NCBI GenBank assembly: GCA_021646465.1
Contig: SOET01000005.1
Location: 1-64,000, forward strand
Source of the DNA: Candidatus Kuenenia hertensis
GTDB lineage: Bacteria; Planctomycetota; Brocadiia; Brocadiales; Brocadiaceae
DNA length: 64,000 bases
Direction of reading: 5' to 3'
The notes under the pieces were generated by a model. That model saw only the letters and a program-made list of their open reading frames with translations, was not told the DNA's origin and did not search any database. Within the stretch, counting starts at the first letter, position 1, and each line of letters starts with the position of its first letter. The position numbers were made by a program, and so were the translations under genes. Positions 27,692 to 35,367 of the stretch are shown one piece after another.

Positions 27692-28759
27692 ATGTCTACC
27701 AATTTATTAACCGCCTCACTCCAGTGGAGAACGCGTACGCCAGATGAACGGTTTGCGAACATAGAAGCATTAAAAAATGCAGTCCTTAACCGCCGGAACG
27801 TTTCATTTGAGGGTATTGTTGATACAGAGGATTTAAGGATAGCCCCTGATGATACTACCATTACCCTTGATTATGACGGTCAAAGTCTTGATATGACCCA
27901 CTGGTCATTCGGCCAATTGTGCAATCTTGCAGGTGCACCCGCATCATATCTGAGAACATTGCCTTCAGACCTTGTCTCAGAAAACCTCAACCATGCCTTG
28001 CCAAAAACGCAAGACTCGGTAAAACTCCTGCTGACGTCAAACGGAACTTCAACTGTTCGGGCATTTACCTCTGAAAGATATGGGCGAATCTGGGATATTG
28101 ATATTGTCCGGGCAGTGGAAGGTCTCTGTGAGAGAAACACAAGCTGGCATAATCCGCCTGCCTATAAGAGCACCGTTTCTGATGGTGTGGAAATTGAAAA
28201 TGCAGGGTTATACGCCTCCGATCGTGATATTTTCATGTTTTTTATAGATGAAGACCATCCGATAGAGGTGAACGGGGAAAGACTTTCCCGCGGGTTCTTT
28301 GTCTGGAACAGTGAAACAGGAAAATCAAGTTTCGGGCTTACCACGTTTATCTACCGGTATGTATGCCACAATCACATTGTATGGGGTGCGCAGGAAATAA
28401 GAGAGATACGCATAAAACATTCCCTGAACGCACCGGCAAGGGCTTTTTCGGAGATCATGCCTGCCTTGAAGAGATATGTCGAGTCGTCATCAGGGTATGA
28501 GAAACAAACAATAAAGAGGGCAATGGAATACCGTCCTTCCGTAAACAAAGCAGATACCATTGAATGGCTACAGAAAAACGGTTTTACAAAGGCAGTTTCA
28601 GAAAAGGCTTTTGATTATGCAATATCTGAAGAAGGAAACAGCACAAGTCTCTGGAATATCATTCAGGGACTTTCTGCTCTGGCGAGGGACAGAAAACACA
28701 TTGACACAAGGGTTGATCTTGAACGTCAGGCTGGCCGGTTGCTTAATTACGTTCACTAA
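27692..28759 (+). CDS. DUF932 (plasmid/phage-type) protein
   Basis: A 355-residue member of the DUF932 family, which is found on plasmids, phages and conjugative elements and whose activity is unknown. Family features: an N-terminal TDDTTITLDYDGQSLDMTHW-like segment, WSFGQLCNLAGAPASYLRTLP, VRAFTSERYGRIWDIDIVRAV, DRDIFMFFIDEDHPIEV and RGFFVWNSETGKSSFGLTTF then YRYVCHNHIVWGA. Strong ribosome site AAAGGAGAATGCT. In the same direction as the clamp and the ATPase, so part of the element's replication/establishment block. Confidence 0.87.
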   Translation: MSTNLLTASLQWRTRTPDERFANIEALKNAVLNRRNVSFEGIVDTEDLRIAPDDTTITLDYDGQSLDMTHWSFGQLCNLAGAPASYLRTLPSDLVSENLNHALPKTQDSVKLLLTSNGTSTVRAFTSERYGRIWDIDIVRAVEGLCERNTSWHNPPAYKSTVSDGVEIENAGLYASDRDIFMFFIDEDHPIEVNGERLSRGFFVWNSETGKSSFGLTTFIYRYVCHNHIVWGAQEIREIRIKHSLNAPARAFSEIMPALKRYVESSSGYEKQTIKRAMEYRPSVNKADTIEWLQKNGFTKAVSEKAFDYAISEEGNSTSLWNIIQGLSALARDRKHIDTRVDLERQAGRLLNYVH

Positions 28760-28773
28760 CTATGGAGGATCGT

Positions 28774-28962
28774 ATGGGATATCGCAGATATGCATGGGTG
28801 GGCAACATGATTTCAGAAGAGGATATGGCATCACTCTACAAATTAAAGCCCATTACAAAGAAACCTATCACAAAAATGGTTGCCGAGGCGGTGGGATTAT
28901 ATGTTTCTAAATTAACCATGGGTGACAATCGTGAAAAAGGAATGAAAAGCGAAATATTTTAG
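28774..28962 (+). CDS. Small protein, possible ribbon-helix-helix
   Basis: A 62-residue protein starting at ATG 28774 (MGYRRYAWVGNMIS), which has GGAGG six bases upstream; the frame also has an ATG at 28762. The middle reads EDMASLYKLKPITKKPITKM then VAEAVGLYVSKL, compatible with a ribbon-helix-helix DNA-binding fold, but this is a weak call. It follows the DUF932 gene by 14 bases. Confidence 0.5.
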   Translation: MGYRRYAWVGNMISEEDMASLYKLKPITKKPITKMVAEAVGLYVSKLTMGDNREKGMKSEIF

Positions 28963-29048
28963 AGACAAATTAAAAGACACATGACAATACATCCGTATAG
29001 TTCATACACGAAACAATTAGTGTAATACAATAGAAAGGAGCAATTATT

Positions 29049-29864
29049 ATGTTCAGAAAAGCGCAAAAATCACTCAGTAAGGCACGAATTTGTTTGGCAG
29101 GTCCGGCAGGTTCCGGTAAAACTTTTTCTGCGCTGCTTATCGCATCGGGATTAGGGGGAAGAATCGCTATGATTGATACGGAGCATGGCAGCGGAGATTT
29201 GTATTCGGATTCGTTTGATTATGATATCCTCAGATTAAGTCCGCCTTTTGAATGCAAAAAGTACATTGAGGGAATCAAAGAAGCAGAAAATCGTGGGTAT
29301 GACGTGATCATTGTCGATTCACTCACCCATGCATGGGCAGGAGAGGGTGGGTTGCTGGATATGAAAGACAAAATCGTGGAATCGGGCAAGGGGAACGACT
29401 GGACTTCATGGCGATATGTTACCCCGCTTCATAACCAGTTCGTGGAATCAATTCTGCAATCAAGATGTCATATCATCGCAACCGCAAGGTCAAAGATGAA
29501 GTATGCGGCAGAAGAAAATGACGGCAAGATTAAAAAGGTGCGGAAAATCGGGCTTGATCCGGTTCTACGGGAAGGAATGGAATATGAGTTTACTATCGTC
29601 TTTGACCTTTCGAATGAACACGTTGCAACATCTACAAAAGACCGTACAGGTCTGTTTGATGGTCAGTTCTTTACACCCAGTCGCGAAACTGGCCAAAAGA
29701 TTCTTGCATGGCTGAAGCAGGGTTCAAAGAGTCACTATGAACCCCCTGTGCATATGAAGCAGGTGTCAGGTACACAAAATGATGTGAAAGAATTGGGGGA
29801 ATTTTTCGATGCGTCTTTCTCAGGGACAAAGAGAGTAAGGCCTGTTTCCATATCCAACAAGTAA
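29049..29864 (+). CDS. RecA-like AAA ATPase (phage-type, Sak4-like)
   Basis: A 271-residue ATPase. Walker A is ICLAGPAGSGKTFSAL; Walker B is YDVIIVDSLTHAWAG; the strand after Walker A with IAMIDTEHGSGDLYSD is typical of the AAA_24/Sak4-like RecA-fold family encoded by phages and plasmids, where it helps single-strand annealing or homologous recombination. ATARSKMKYAAE is the sensor region. The C-terminal third (from residue 148) is duplicated 1.3 kb downstream. Strong ribosome site GAAAGGAGC. A terminator follows at 29884. Confidence 0.8.
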   Translation: MFRKAQKSLSKARICLAGPAGSGKTFSALLIASGLGGRIAMIDTEHGSGDLYSDSFDYDILRLSPPFECKKYIEGIKEAENRGYDVIIVDSLTHAWAGEGGLLDMKDKIVESGKGNDWTSWRYVTPLHNQFVESILQSRCHIIATARSKMKYAAEENDGKIKKVRKIGLDPVLREGMEYEFTIVFDLSNEHVATSTKDRTGLFDGQFFTPSRETGQKILAWLKQGSKSHYEPPVHMKQVSGTQNDVKELGEFFDASFSGTKRVRPVSISNK

Positions 29865-29883
29865 GGAATTGAAAAGAGAATAA

Positions 29884-29920
29884 GGCGACCCATAAGTAAC
29901 CTATGGGTCGCCTATTTTTA
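29884..29920 (+). terminator. Rho-independent terminator
   Basis: GGCGACCCATA, a short loop and TATGGGTCGCC, then TATTTTTA. Closes the ATPase gene and the + strand block of the element. Confidence 0.85.
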
Positions 29921-29957
29921 TGTATAGGAATTTCAAAGTTGACTGTTAATTTAATAT

Positions 29958-30347
29958 TCAGTCTTTCAATTTTCTCAATATACTGGCAAACTCGCCTTTG
30001 TTAAGCTTTCTAGTTGAAAGTTTCAGCATGGCATCATAGAGTTTCCCCTGAGGGTCCGAAATGCTGATTCCATTAAGTTCGAGAAAGACCAACGCAGATG
30101 CCAGGGCGGTACGTTTATTACCATCAATAAAAGGATGATTTTTACCAATGTGGAATGCATAAGCCGCTGCCATTTCATAAATATCGTTATGTAAGTACTC
30201 ACCGCAAAACGATGCGTGGGGCATTGCGATAGCTGAAGACAAAAGGTTTGTATCCCTTATTCCCGGAAACCCTCCGTACCATTCAATCTGATTGCTGTGT
30301 ATCTCAACAACTTCGGCAAGGGTCAGAAAAAGGATATCTCTCATCAT
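29958..30347 (-). CDS. doc: Death-on-curing (Doc) family toxin
   Basis: A 129-residue Fic/Doc protein. The signature is HPFIDGNKRTALASALVFL (H-x-F-x-D-G-N-K-R), which in Doc phosphorylates elongation factor Tu and stops translation. IDE-type upstream helix in LTLAEVVEIHSNQIEWYGG also fits Doc. It is preceded by its antitoxin with a 4-base overlap. The pair lies on the opposite strand between the ATPase gene and a copy of that gene's 3' third. Confidence 0.88.
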   Translation of the reverse strand: MMRDILFLTLAEVVEIHSNQIEWYGGFPGIRDTNLLSSAIAMPHASFCGEYLHNDIYEMAAAYAFHIGKNHPFIDGNKRTALASALVFLELNGISISDPQGKLYDAMLKLSTRKLNKGEFASILRKLKD

Positions 30348-30571
30348 TTAGCCAGTTTCTTCAGCGTTTTTTCGTGTTTTTTGTTCACTTTTTCTAAAGC
30401 CGCTCTAAATTTTTTTCCTCTAGCCATGTCATGAACAGGAGAAATAATGAGATTTTTACCGTCCGTAGTGACTTCAAGTGGTGTATTCATATCAACCCCG
30501 AGGAGTTCCAAGATGGGTTTATCAATAATTAATGCTGCGCTGTTACCGTGCGAAACCAAAGTTTTACGCAT
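30344..30571 (-). CDS. AbrB/MazE-type antitoxin of the Doc pair
   Basis: A 75-residue protein with an AbrB-like swapped-hairpin N-terminus (LVSHGNSAALIIDKPILELLG then MNTPLEVTTDGKNLIISP) and a basic C-terminal helix that should neutralise the toxin. ATG 30571 follows CAGGAGG. Stop overlaps the toxin start by 4 bases. The family combination (AbrB-like antitoxin with Doc) is common. Confidence 0.82.
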   Translation of the reverse strand: MRKTLVSHGNSAALIIDKPILELLGVDMNTPLEVTTDGKNLIISPVHDMARGKKFRAALEKVNKKHEKTLKKLAK

Positions 30572-30820
30572 ATAACCTCCTGAAATTTGGCATTTTATAA
30601 ATTTTAAACGCTACCAGGATGCCAGGCTTTGAAGGAAGCCCAGACGACATAGCAACTGTATAGCACCATGAATTTTCTTAATGTAAATTTAGGTATATAC
30701 ATTGTACTACCACAGTATACTTCGTTCAATACATTTTCCCATTTCAGTGTTTCCAAATTATTTTTAACAGGATAGGCAGAATAAGTAGATATTTTTTTAT
30801 CCTGTCCATCCCTCCCTGAC

Positions 30821-31200
30821 GGTCAAAGATGAAGTATGCGGCAGAAGAAAATGACGGCAAGATTAAAAAGGTGCGGAAAATCGGGCTTGATCCGGTTCTA
30901 CGGGAAGGAATGGAATATGAGTTTACTATCGTCTTTGACCTTTCGAATGAACACGTTGCAACATCTACAAAAGACCGTACAGGTCTGTTTGACTGTCAGT
31001 TCTTTACCCCCAGCCGTGATACTGGCCAGAAGATCCTTGCATGGCTGAAGCAGGGTTCAAAGAGTCACTATGAACCACCCGTGCATATGAATCAGGTATC
31101 AGGTACACAGAATGCTGTGAAAGAATTGGGGGAATTTTTCGATGCGTCTTTCTCTGGAACGAAGAAGATGCGGCCTGTTTCTGCAATTAATAAGTAAGGG
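30821..31200 (+). pseudogene. Duplicated 3' third of the RecA-like ATPase gene
   Basis: Sequence from 30821 (GGTCAAAGATGAAGTATG) to about 31200 repeats 29488-29867 nearly perfectly; the encoded 122 residues differ at only about ten positions. It lacks the Walker A half and its own ribosome site, so it is a fragment. The Doc toxin pair lies between the two copies. Small differences (e.g. FDCQFFTPS against FDGQFFTPS) show that the copy is not brand new. Confidence 0.88.
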
Positions 31201-31214
31201 TGGGAATACATAAC

Positions 31215-31252
31215 AAGGCGCTCCAAAATGGAACTTTTGGATCGCCTTGTTT
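31215..31252 (+). terminator. Hairpin downstream of the duplicated ATPase fragment
   Basis: AAGGCGCTCCAAAA and TTTTGGATCGCCTT pair with one mismatch around a 5-base loop and are followed by GTTTT. Same position relative to its copy as the terminator at 29884. Confidence 0.65.
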
Positions 31253-31406
31253 TACTGGTATCACTTTAGTTTTTTGAAAAACTGTGACAACATAAGGTAA
31301 ATCTTGCTTACCGGTTTAACCCTGACAGGGTTTCAGAACCCTGTCAGGGTTGCAAAATAGCTGAGAAATCATGTTTTTTCAAAAAACTAAAGTGATACTT
31401 TTACTG
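31250..31406. mobile_element. MITE-like element with 8-bp target duplication
   Basis: A non-coding insertion of about 141 bases (31258-31398). It begins with GTATCACTTTAGTTTTTTGA and ends with the exact inverse, TC-AAAAAACTAAAGTGATAC (about 23 bp of terminal inverted repeat). It is flanked on both sides by the same octamer TTTTACTG (31250-31257 and 31399-31406). In its centre is the palindrome AACCCTGACAGGGTT...AACCCTGTCAGGGTT, a known dispersed repeat of this window. The 8-bp duplication shows true transposition by a transposase supplied in trans. Confidence 0.85.
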
Positions 31407-31630
31407 AAATTTGTCAATACTTCTTGATTTTAACCGGGAACAGCGTTACTTTAACAATCGTTTTTTATGCTTTTTGCGTAAAACGATAATAAAAAAATAA
31501 AATAACAATACATCAACATAATACATGTTGTAACTGCAATGGATTCCATGACTGGTTGGTGTTTTGTTATCACAGCATACAAACCAGATTTAGCACATTT
31601 TGAATCAGATTATAAGACAAGGAGATTAAG

Positions 31631-31873
31631 ATGAGGATGAATACGACTCCTACTACATGTCCTCTTTGCGGAGGGGAAAAGCAAGCAGGGAAGACCACAT
31701 TTACTGTTGAACTCGGTTTTGGTGTGGTTGTGGTAAGAGAGGTACCTGCAACGGTATGTTCTCAATGTGGCGCGGATTGGATTGATGATGCTATTGCAGA
31801 GAAATTAGAAAAAATCGTAGAAGATGCAAAACAAAAACACAATCTGGTTGAAATCACTACTTTAGCCAGATAG
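31631..31873 (+). CDS. YgiT-type zinc-finger protein (MqsA-like antitoxin fragment family)
   Basis: An 80-residue protein with two C-x-x-C pairs: TTCPLCGGEK and TVCSQCGADWIDD, followed by the helix AIAEKLEKIVEDAKQK. This is the N-terminal zinc domain of MqsA/YgiT antitoxins, often encoded downstream of a DUF4258/MqsR-type toxin. No toxin frame is seen in the 430 bases upstream. RBS AAGGAG six bases before ATG 31631. Confidence 0.8.
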   Translation: MRMNTTPTTCPLCGGEKQAGKTTFTVELGFGVVVVREVPATVCSQCGADWIDDAIAEKLEKIVEDAKQKHNLVEITTLAR

Positions 31874-31893
31874 TTTTCTCTCTCCTTCAAACT

Positions 31894-32126
31894 CTACCTC
31901 CAGCATCTTATTCGGATGTAACCATCTTCTTCTTCCACCTCACGCTTTAACACTTTAAAAGAAGAAACAACATGGTTTACAACAAGATCATGGATTATGC
32001 CATCGAGATAATTTTCAAGCAGCACTTTTTACCTTCAAGTGCAACCTTTTTCCCCAGAATACGATTATACATCTGATATAAGGATGACCATTCGACATTT
32101 TTGACCTTTGACAATGTTCGCTTCAT
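31894..32126 (-). pseudogene. Small gene broken by a frameshift, unknown function
   Basis: A very good ribosome site (AGGAGGTGAATATAC) precedes ATG 32126. The first frame reads MKRTLSKVKNVEWSSLYQMY, then NRILGKKVALEGKK and stops after CCLKIISMA. The +1 frame continues without a break from the same place as LLENYLDGIIHDLVVNHVV then SSFKVLKREVEEEDGYIRI and ends at 31894. The joined product of about 76 residues looks like one small protein split by a single-base change near 32022. Not recognised. Confidence 0.6.
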
Positions 32127-32217
32127 TGTATATTCACCTCCTATCGGATTTCCTATTTCCGTGACACGCACTTTACATAAAAACTTTGTCTCAATATCTT
32201 TGTTTTTCCTTCAAATA

Positions 32218-32517
32218 TTATCTGGCATAAATGCCTAAAATACAATGCAAATAACAGGCAAAATCGCCTATTATTTTTCTGTCATCGCCAAGTGTTTTTC
32301 TCCATGTTATATCTTCATCATTATTCGCCATATTTCTGCTTAAAATATTGCAAGAGTCGGTAAAGGCATTATGGGCAATTGTTCTGACTAAATCTATTTC
32401 ATTCTTTGATTCACCCTGTGCAAGTTCCCTATCAACTCTTACCCTGGCATACCTTACTGTTTTTTGAATCAAATCATTTTTCAAATCTACCAGTTTTGTT
32501 GAAACGAGTTGTTTCAA
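32218..32517 (-). CDS. Small helical protein, unknown (four-helix-bundle-like)
   Basis: A 99-residue, largely helical protein beginning with a TTG (KQLVSTKLVDLKNDLIQKTV) and ending with DDRKIIGDFACYLHCILGIYA. The ORF starts exactly at the junction with the duplicated barrel-gene tail, so its true N-terminus may have been lost or fused. No motif recognised. Confidence 0.45.
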   Translation of the reverse strand: MKQLVSTKLVDLKNDLIQKTVRYARVRVDRELAQGESKNEIDLVRTIAHNAFTDSCNILSRNMANNDEDITWRKTLGDDRKIIGDFACYLHCILGIYAR

Positions 32518-33020
32518 TAAAAGGGCTTTTGTAAAATGACCTGTAGTATTAAAAGGATTACAGCACTTGTTGTGCCTCGCTAAAACTGGTACGTCATGGT
32601 AATAAAGAACCGGTCGTTTTGGCTATATCCGCCAAAAAAGGTATCACGATGGCCGGACATAATATTAGCACCGGCCTCTATATTGAAATTGAATTTGTTC
32701 CAGTTAACTGCCGGTTCAATATAGCTGTCATGGTCGCTTGTGTTATAAACCCCCGTTAGTTTCACCTTCCAGGTATTCCTGGCATCAATGCTGTAGACCA
32801 CTTTACCGAGGATGGCATTATTAAAAATACGCCGGAAATCTATTGTTTCAAAACCAACGGGGTTGTCACCCTGTGTTTTAACCTCATTCGCATATTGCAA
32901 CAAGATGTAAAGGCTATCTATATACTGAAAGATACCGCCCCATTCACGGTCTATTCCAACTACACCCTGAACGAAATCGTCGTCTTTGTCCTGACTTAGC
33001 TGTCTATTATAACTTTTCAT
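32518..33020 (-). pseudogene. Duplicate of the 3' end of the outer-membrane barrel gene
   Basis: The sequence matches 35303-35790 at roughly 90 percent by eye. It encodes the last ~135 residues of the barrel at 35368-36627 (DKDDDFVQGVVGIDREW ... FFGGYSQNDRFFITMTYQF) with scattered substitutions. An apparent start (MKSYNRQLSQ) has no signal peptide. The homology breaks just before QDKDDDF. A non-functional copy 2.8 kb from its parent, separated by the TPR gene. Confidence 0.88.
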
Positions 33021-33165
33021 TTTATATGTCTTGATAATAGAAATATGATGCTCTATAATAAGGGTTGTTCAAAACTCAAATTATTCGGGATAAATTTCAT
33101 CCCGTATAACAACTATATTTGCAATTATTGATACAATAACTTGTATATTTCATAAAAAACTCTTA

Positions 33166-34638
33166 TCATATCCTTTCAAGTTTGTTTAAAATATCTTGCA
33201 AACGTTCTATTGAAGACTTGATGCCAACTATTGCTGGTGATGTTTTGTTACCCTCTGACTTAATGGTGTGGCATTTAATTAAATAAGTTGCAACCGTAAT
33301 TATAATACCAAATAGAGCTGTTCCAAATATTGCAATAGCCATTATATACACACCCTCCTCCTCCATAGTTCTGTCTGGAAATAAGTTAGCTCCTATAATA
33401 GCCCCGACAAAACTAAGTAGAAATATTGAAACAGGAATTCCTATTTTCAGAACCAAACCTGTTTTTTCAAGTGACTTATTAACTTGACAATTACCTTCGG
33501 ATTTGATTCTATCTATTCTAAGATTGTAATCTTTTATTGATTTTCCTAACCGAGTTTTAGTGTCATCACAAAGCTTTTGAATCATAACTATTAATTTATC
33601 CAGAAGGGTACTTCCCTCTAAGTAATCACGATAACTGTTTCTTTGTATAAGTTCAGTAATTCTCATCATACAATCCTTAACCTCATCATCGTGAACCTCG
33701 ATATCCCCTTCCTTTACTAAATTATTAAAATCCTCAAGCCTCTTGGCCAAAGTTGTATACCAATTTCGAACCATATTTCCTTGATTATCTCTAAGTTCAA
33801 TAAACATTTGTTCTATATGGGACTGAATCTTCTTAAAATCCTTTTCATTTTGAATCTTTTCACAATAATTTACATCCATCTCTATTGCTTTTTTCAGGAA
33901 GGGGATTGCTTTTGCCGGATTATTTAAAAGCGCATTGTACAGGGCATTTTGATAAAGAGCTTCTGCAAAATCAGGGCAAAGTGTAACTGCTTCATCTGTG
34001 TATTTTTCTGCTTCCTCAATAACATTAAAATCACGTTTTACTAATGCCTTATATATTAAAGCATAACTTGCATGATATGGAGATTTAGGTTTTGCATACT
34101 TTATTGCTTTCTCAAAATACTCTAAGGACTTTTCTTTATCTATTTTCTGAAAAAGATAAATCATTCCGATACTTATGTGAACTAAAAAGTCATATTTATT
34201 CTTTTTTTCCGATTCTAAAAAATCTCCTAACGCATCTTCAAACCATCCGTTAGCATATGCATCTTCTGCCCTTCTCCGGAGCTCCTTCGCCTGTGTATCA
34301 AGCGGGGCCATGAGTACTGACAAAATGTCTTTTAAAACCTGCCTGTTTTGCTCTATCTGCCATACTACTTCAGAAATGCCCCACTCAAATGCGGCTTTTA
34401 AACCATATATTCCTTCCTCAACCCTTTCAATTCCATAACCCACATTGTCTATTCCTTCCGAAATCCTCTCGTGGCTTGAGATAATTTCACTTGTTGATTC
34501 AATTTGCGCCGCAACTAATTCCTGTGTCTGCTTGCTAATTGTTTTTGTTTGTGTCTTTACATCTGTACCAAGCTGAATTATTGAGTAGTATACACTTTTT
34601 CCTTCCCATGGAGCTAATTCTCTTGAATAAGGAGACAT
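33166..34638 (-). CDS. TPR-repeat protein with two C-terminal transmembrane helices
   Basis: A 490-residue protein. The N-terminal 120 residues are coiled coil (QTKTISKQTQELVAAQIES, EGIDNVGYGIERVEEGIY). Tetratricopeptide repeats follow from about 125 to 265 (DFLVHISIGMIYLFQKIDKEKSLEYFEKAIKYAK; YALIYKALVKRDFNVIEEAEKYTDEAVTL; ALYQNALYNALLNNPAKAIPFLKKAIEMD). A helical region follows, then two hydrophobic helices near the C-terminus (VLKIGIPVSIFLLSFVGAII and YIMAIAIFGTALFGIIITVA). It is a membrane-anchored scaffold with unknown partner. It lies between the barrel gene and its duplicated tail. Confidence 0.72.
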   Translation of the reverse strand: MSPYSRELAPWEGKSVYYSIIQLGTDVKTQTKTISKQTQELVAAQIESTSEIISSHERISEGIDNVGYGIERVEEGIYGLKAAFEWGISEVVWQIEQNRQVLKDILSVLMAPLDTQAKELRRRAEDAYANGWFEDALGDFLESEKKNKYDFLVHISIGMIYLFQKIDKEKSLEYFEKAIKYAKPKSPYHASYALIYKALVKRDFNVIEEAEKYTDEAVTLCPDFAEALYQNALYNALLNNPAKAIPFLKKAIEMDVNYCEKIQNEKDFKKIQSHIEQMFIELRDNQGNMVRNWYTTLAKRLEDFNNLVKEGDIEVHDDEVKDCMMRITELIQRNSYRDYLEGSTLLDKLIVMIQKLCDDTKTRLGKSIKDYNLRIDRIKSEGNCQVNKSLEKTGLVLKIGIPVSIFLLSFVGAIIGANLFPDRTMEEEGVYIMAIAIFGTALFGIIITVATYLIKCHTIKSEGNKTSPAIVGIKSSIERLQDILNKLERI

Positions 34639-35367
34639 TGTTTATCCTTTCTTTTGTTTCAGATTTCTTTTCAGAAATTCCAACTGTATTGGGGAATTAT
34701 AATAACCAGTCAGTAACACCAGTTAAAATACTTCAGACTAGCTTTTGTCTCTCTCCGCAACGTCGCTTGAGTATTAACACAGGAGCCACACACTTGAGAA
34801 GCTTAATTTTTAAAGGTTATCCGCAACCTGGAATTGTTTTTGAGTTAGTTAAAAATCGTATGAGAAATCTCTCATTGTTCATTCCGCCATAACTTTGATG
34901 AGGATTGTTACCTATGTATGATAGTTGATTTTTTGAATTAAGTAACAGATTTAGGTTTGCCTTTTAAACATATTTTCTGCGTACTGTCAATAGATTTTTT
35001 ATATGAGATTGAGGAAATATAACATTCCTGTCTTCACCATTGTCCGGTTAGGAATTTGCGTATACCGGTTTTTTTCATATCCGAATGCTTTTATCGGGTA
35101 TCCAGAGGTTCGTTTATCATGGATTCCCGCTAAAAACATGCGGGAATGACAGCTTTAGATCAAGGAAATAAAATATGCAAATTCCTAACCGGACAATACT
35201 GACTTTTATTCATCTTTTTCCCAAAACAGTACTTGTTGGGGCATTTTGCGCAGCAACAGGCACATAATCGCATCGGGAGGATATCATATTTCCTCATTTC
35301 AACAATAAAAGGGCTTTTGTAAAATGGCCTGTAGCATTGAGAGGATCACAGCACTTGCTGTACCACG
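34639..35367. other. Intergenic region with dispersed repeat, no gene
   Basis: About 730 bases. Contains a palindromic element near 35119-35152 (GGATTCCCGC ... GCGGGAATGAC). 35303-35367 is the start of the segment duplicated at 32518. No coding frame of substance; the 117-codon + frame overlapping 34539-34892 has no ribosome site and is a shadow in its first part. Confidence 0.5.
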
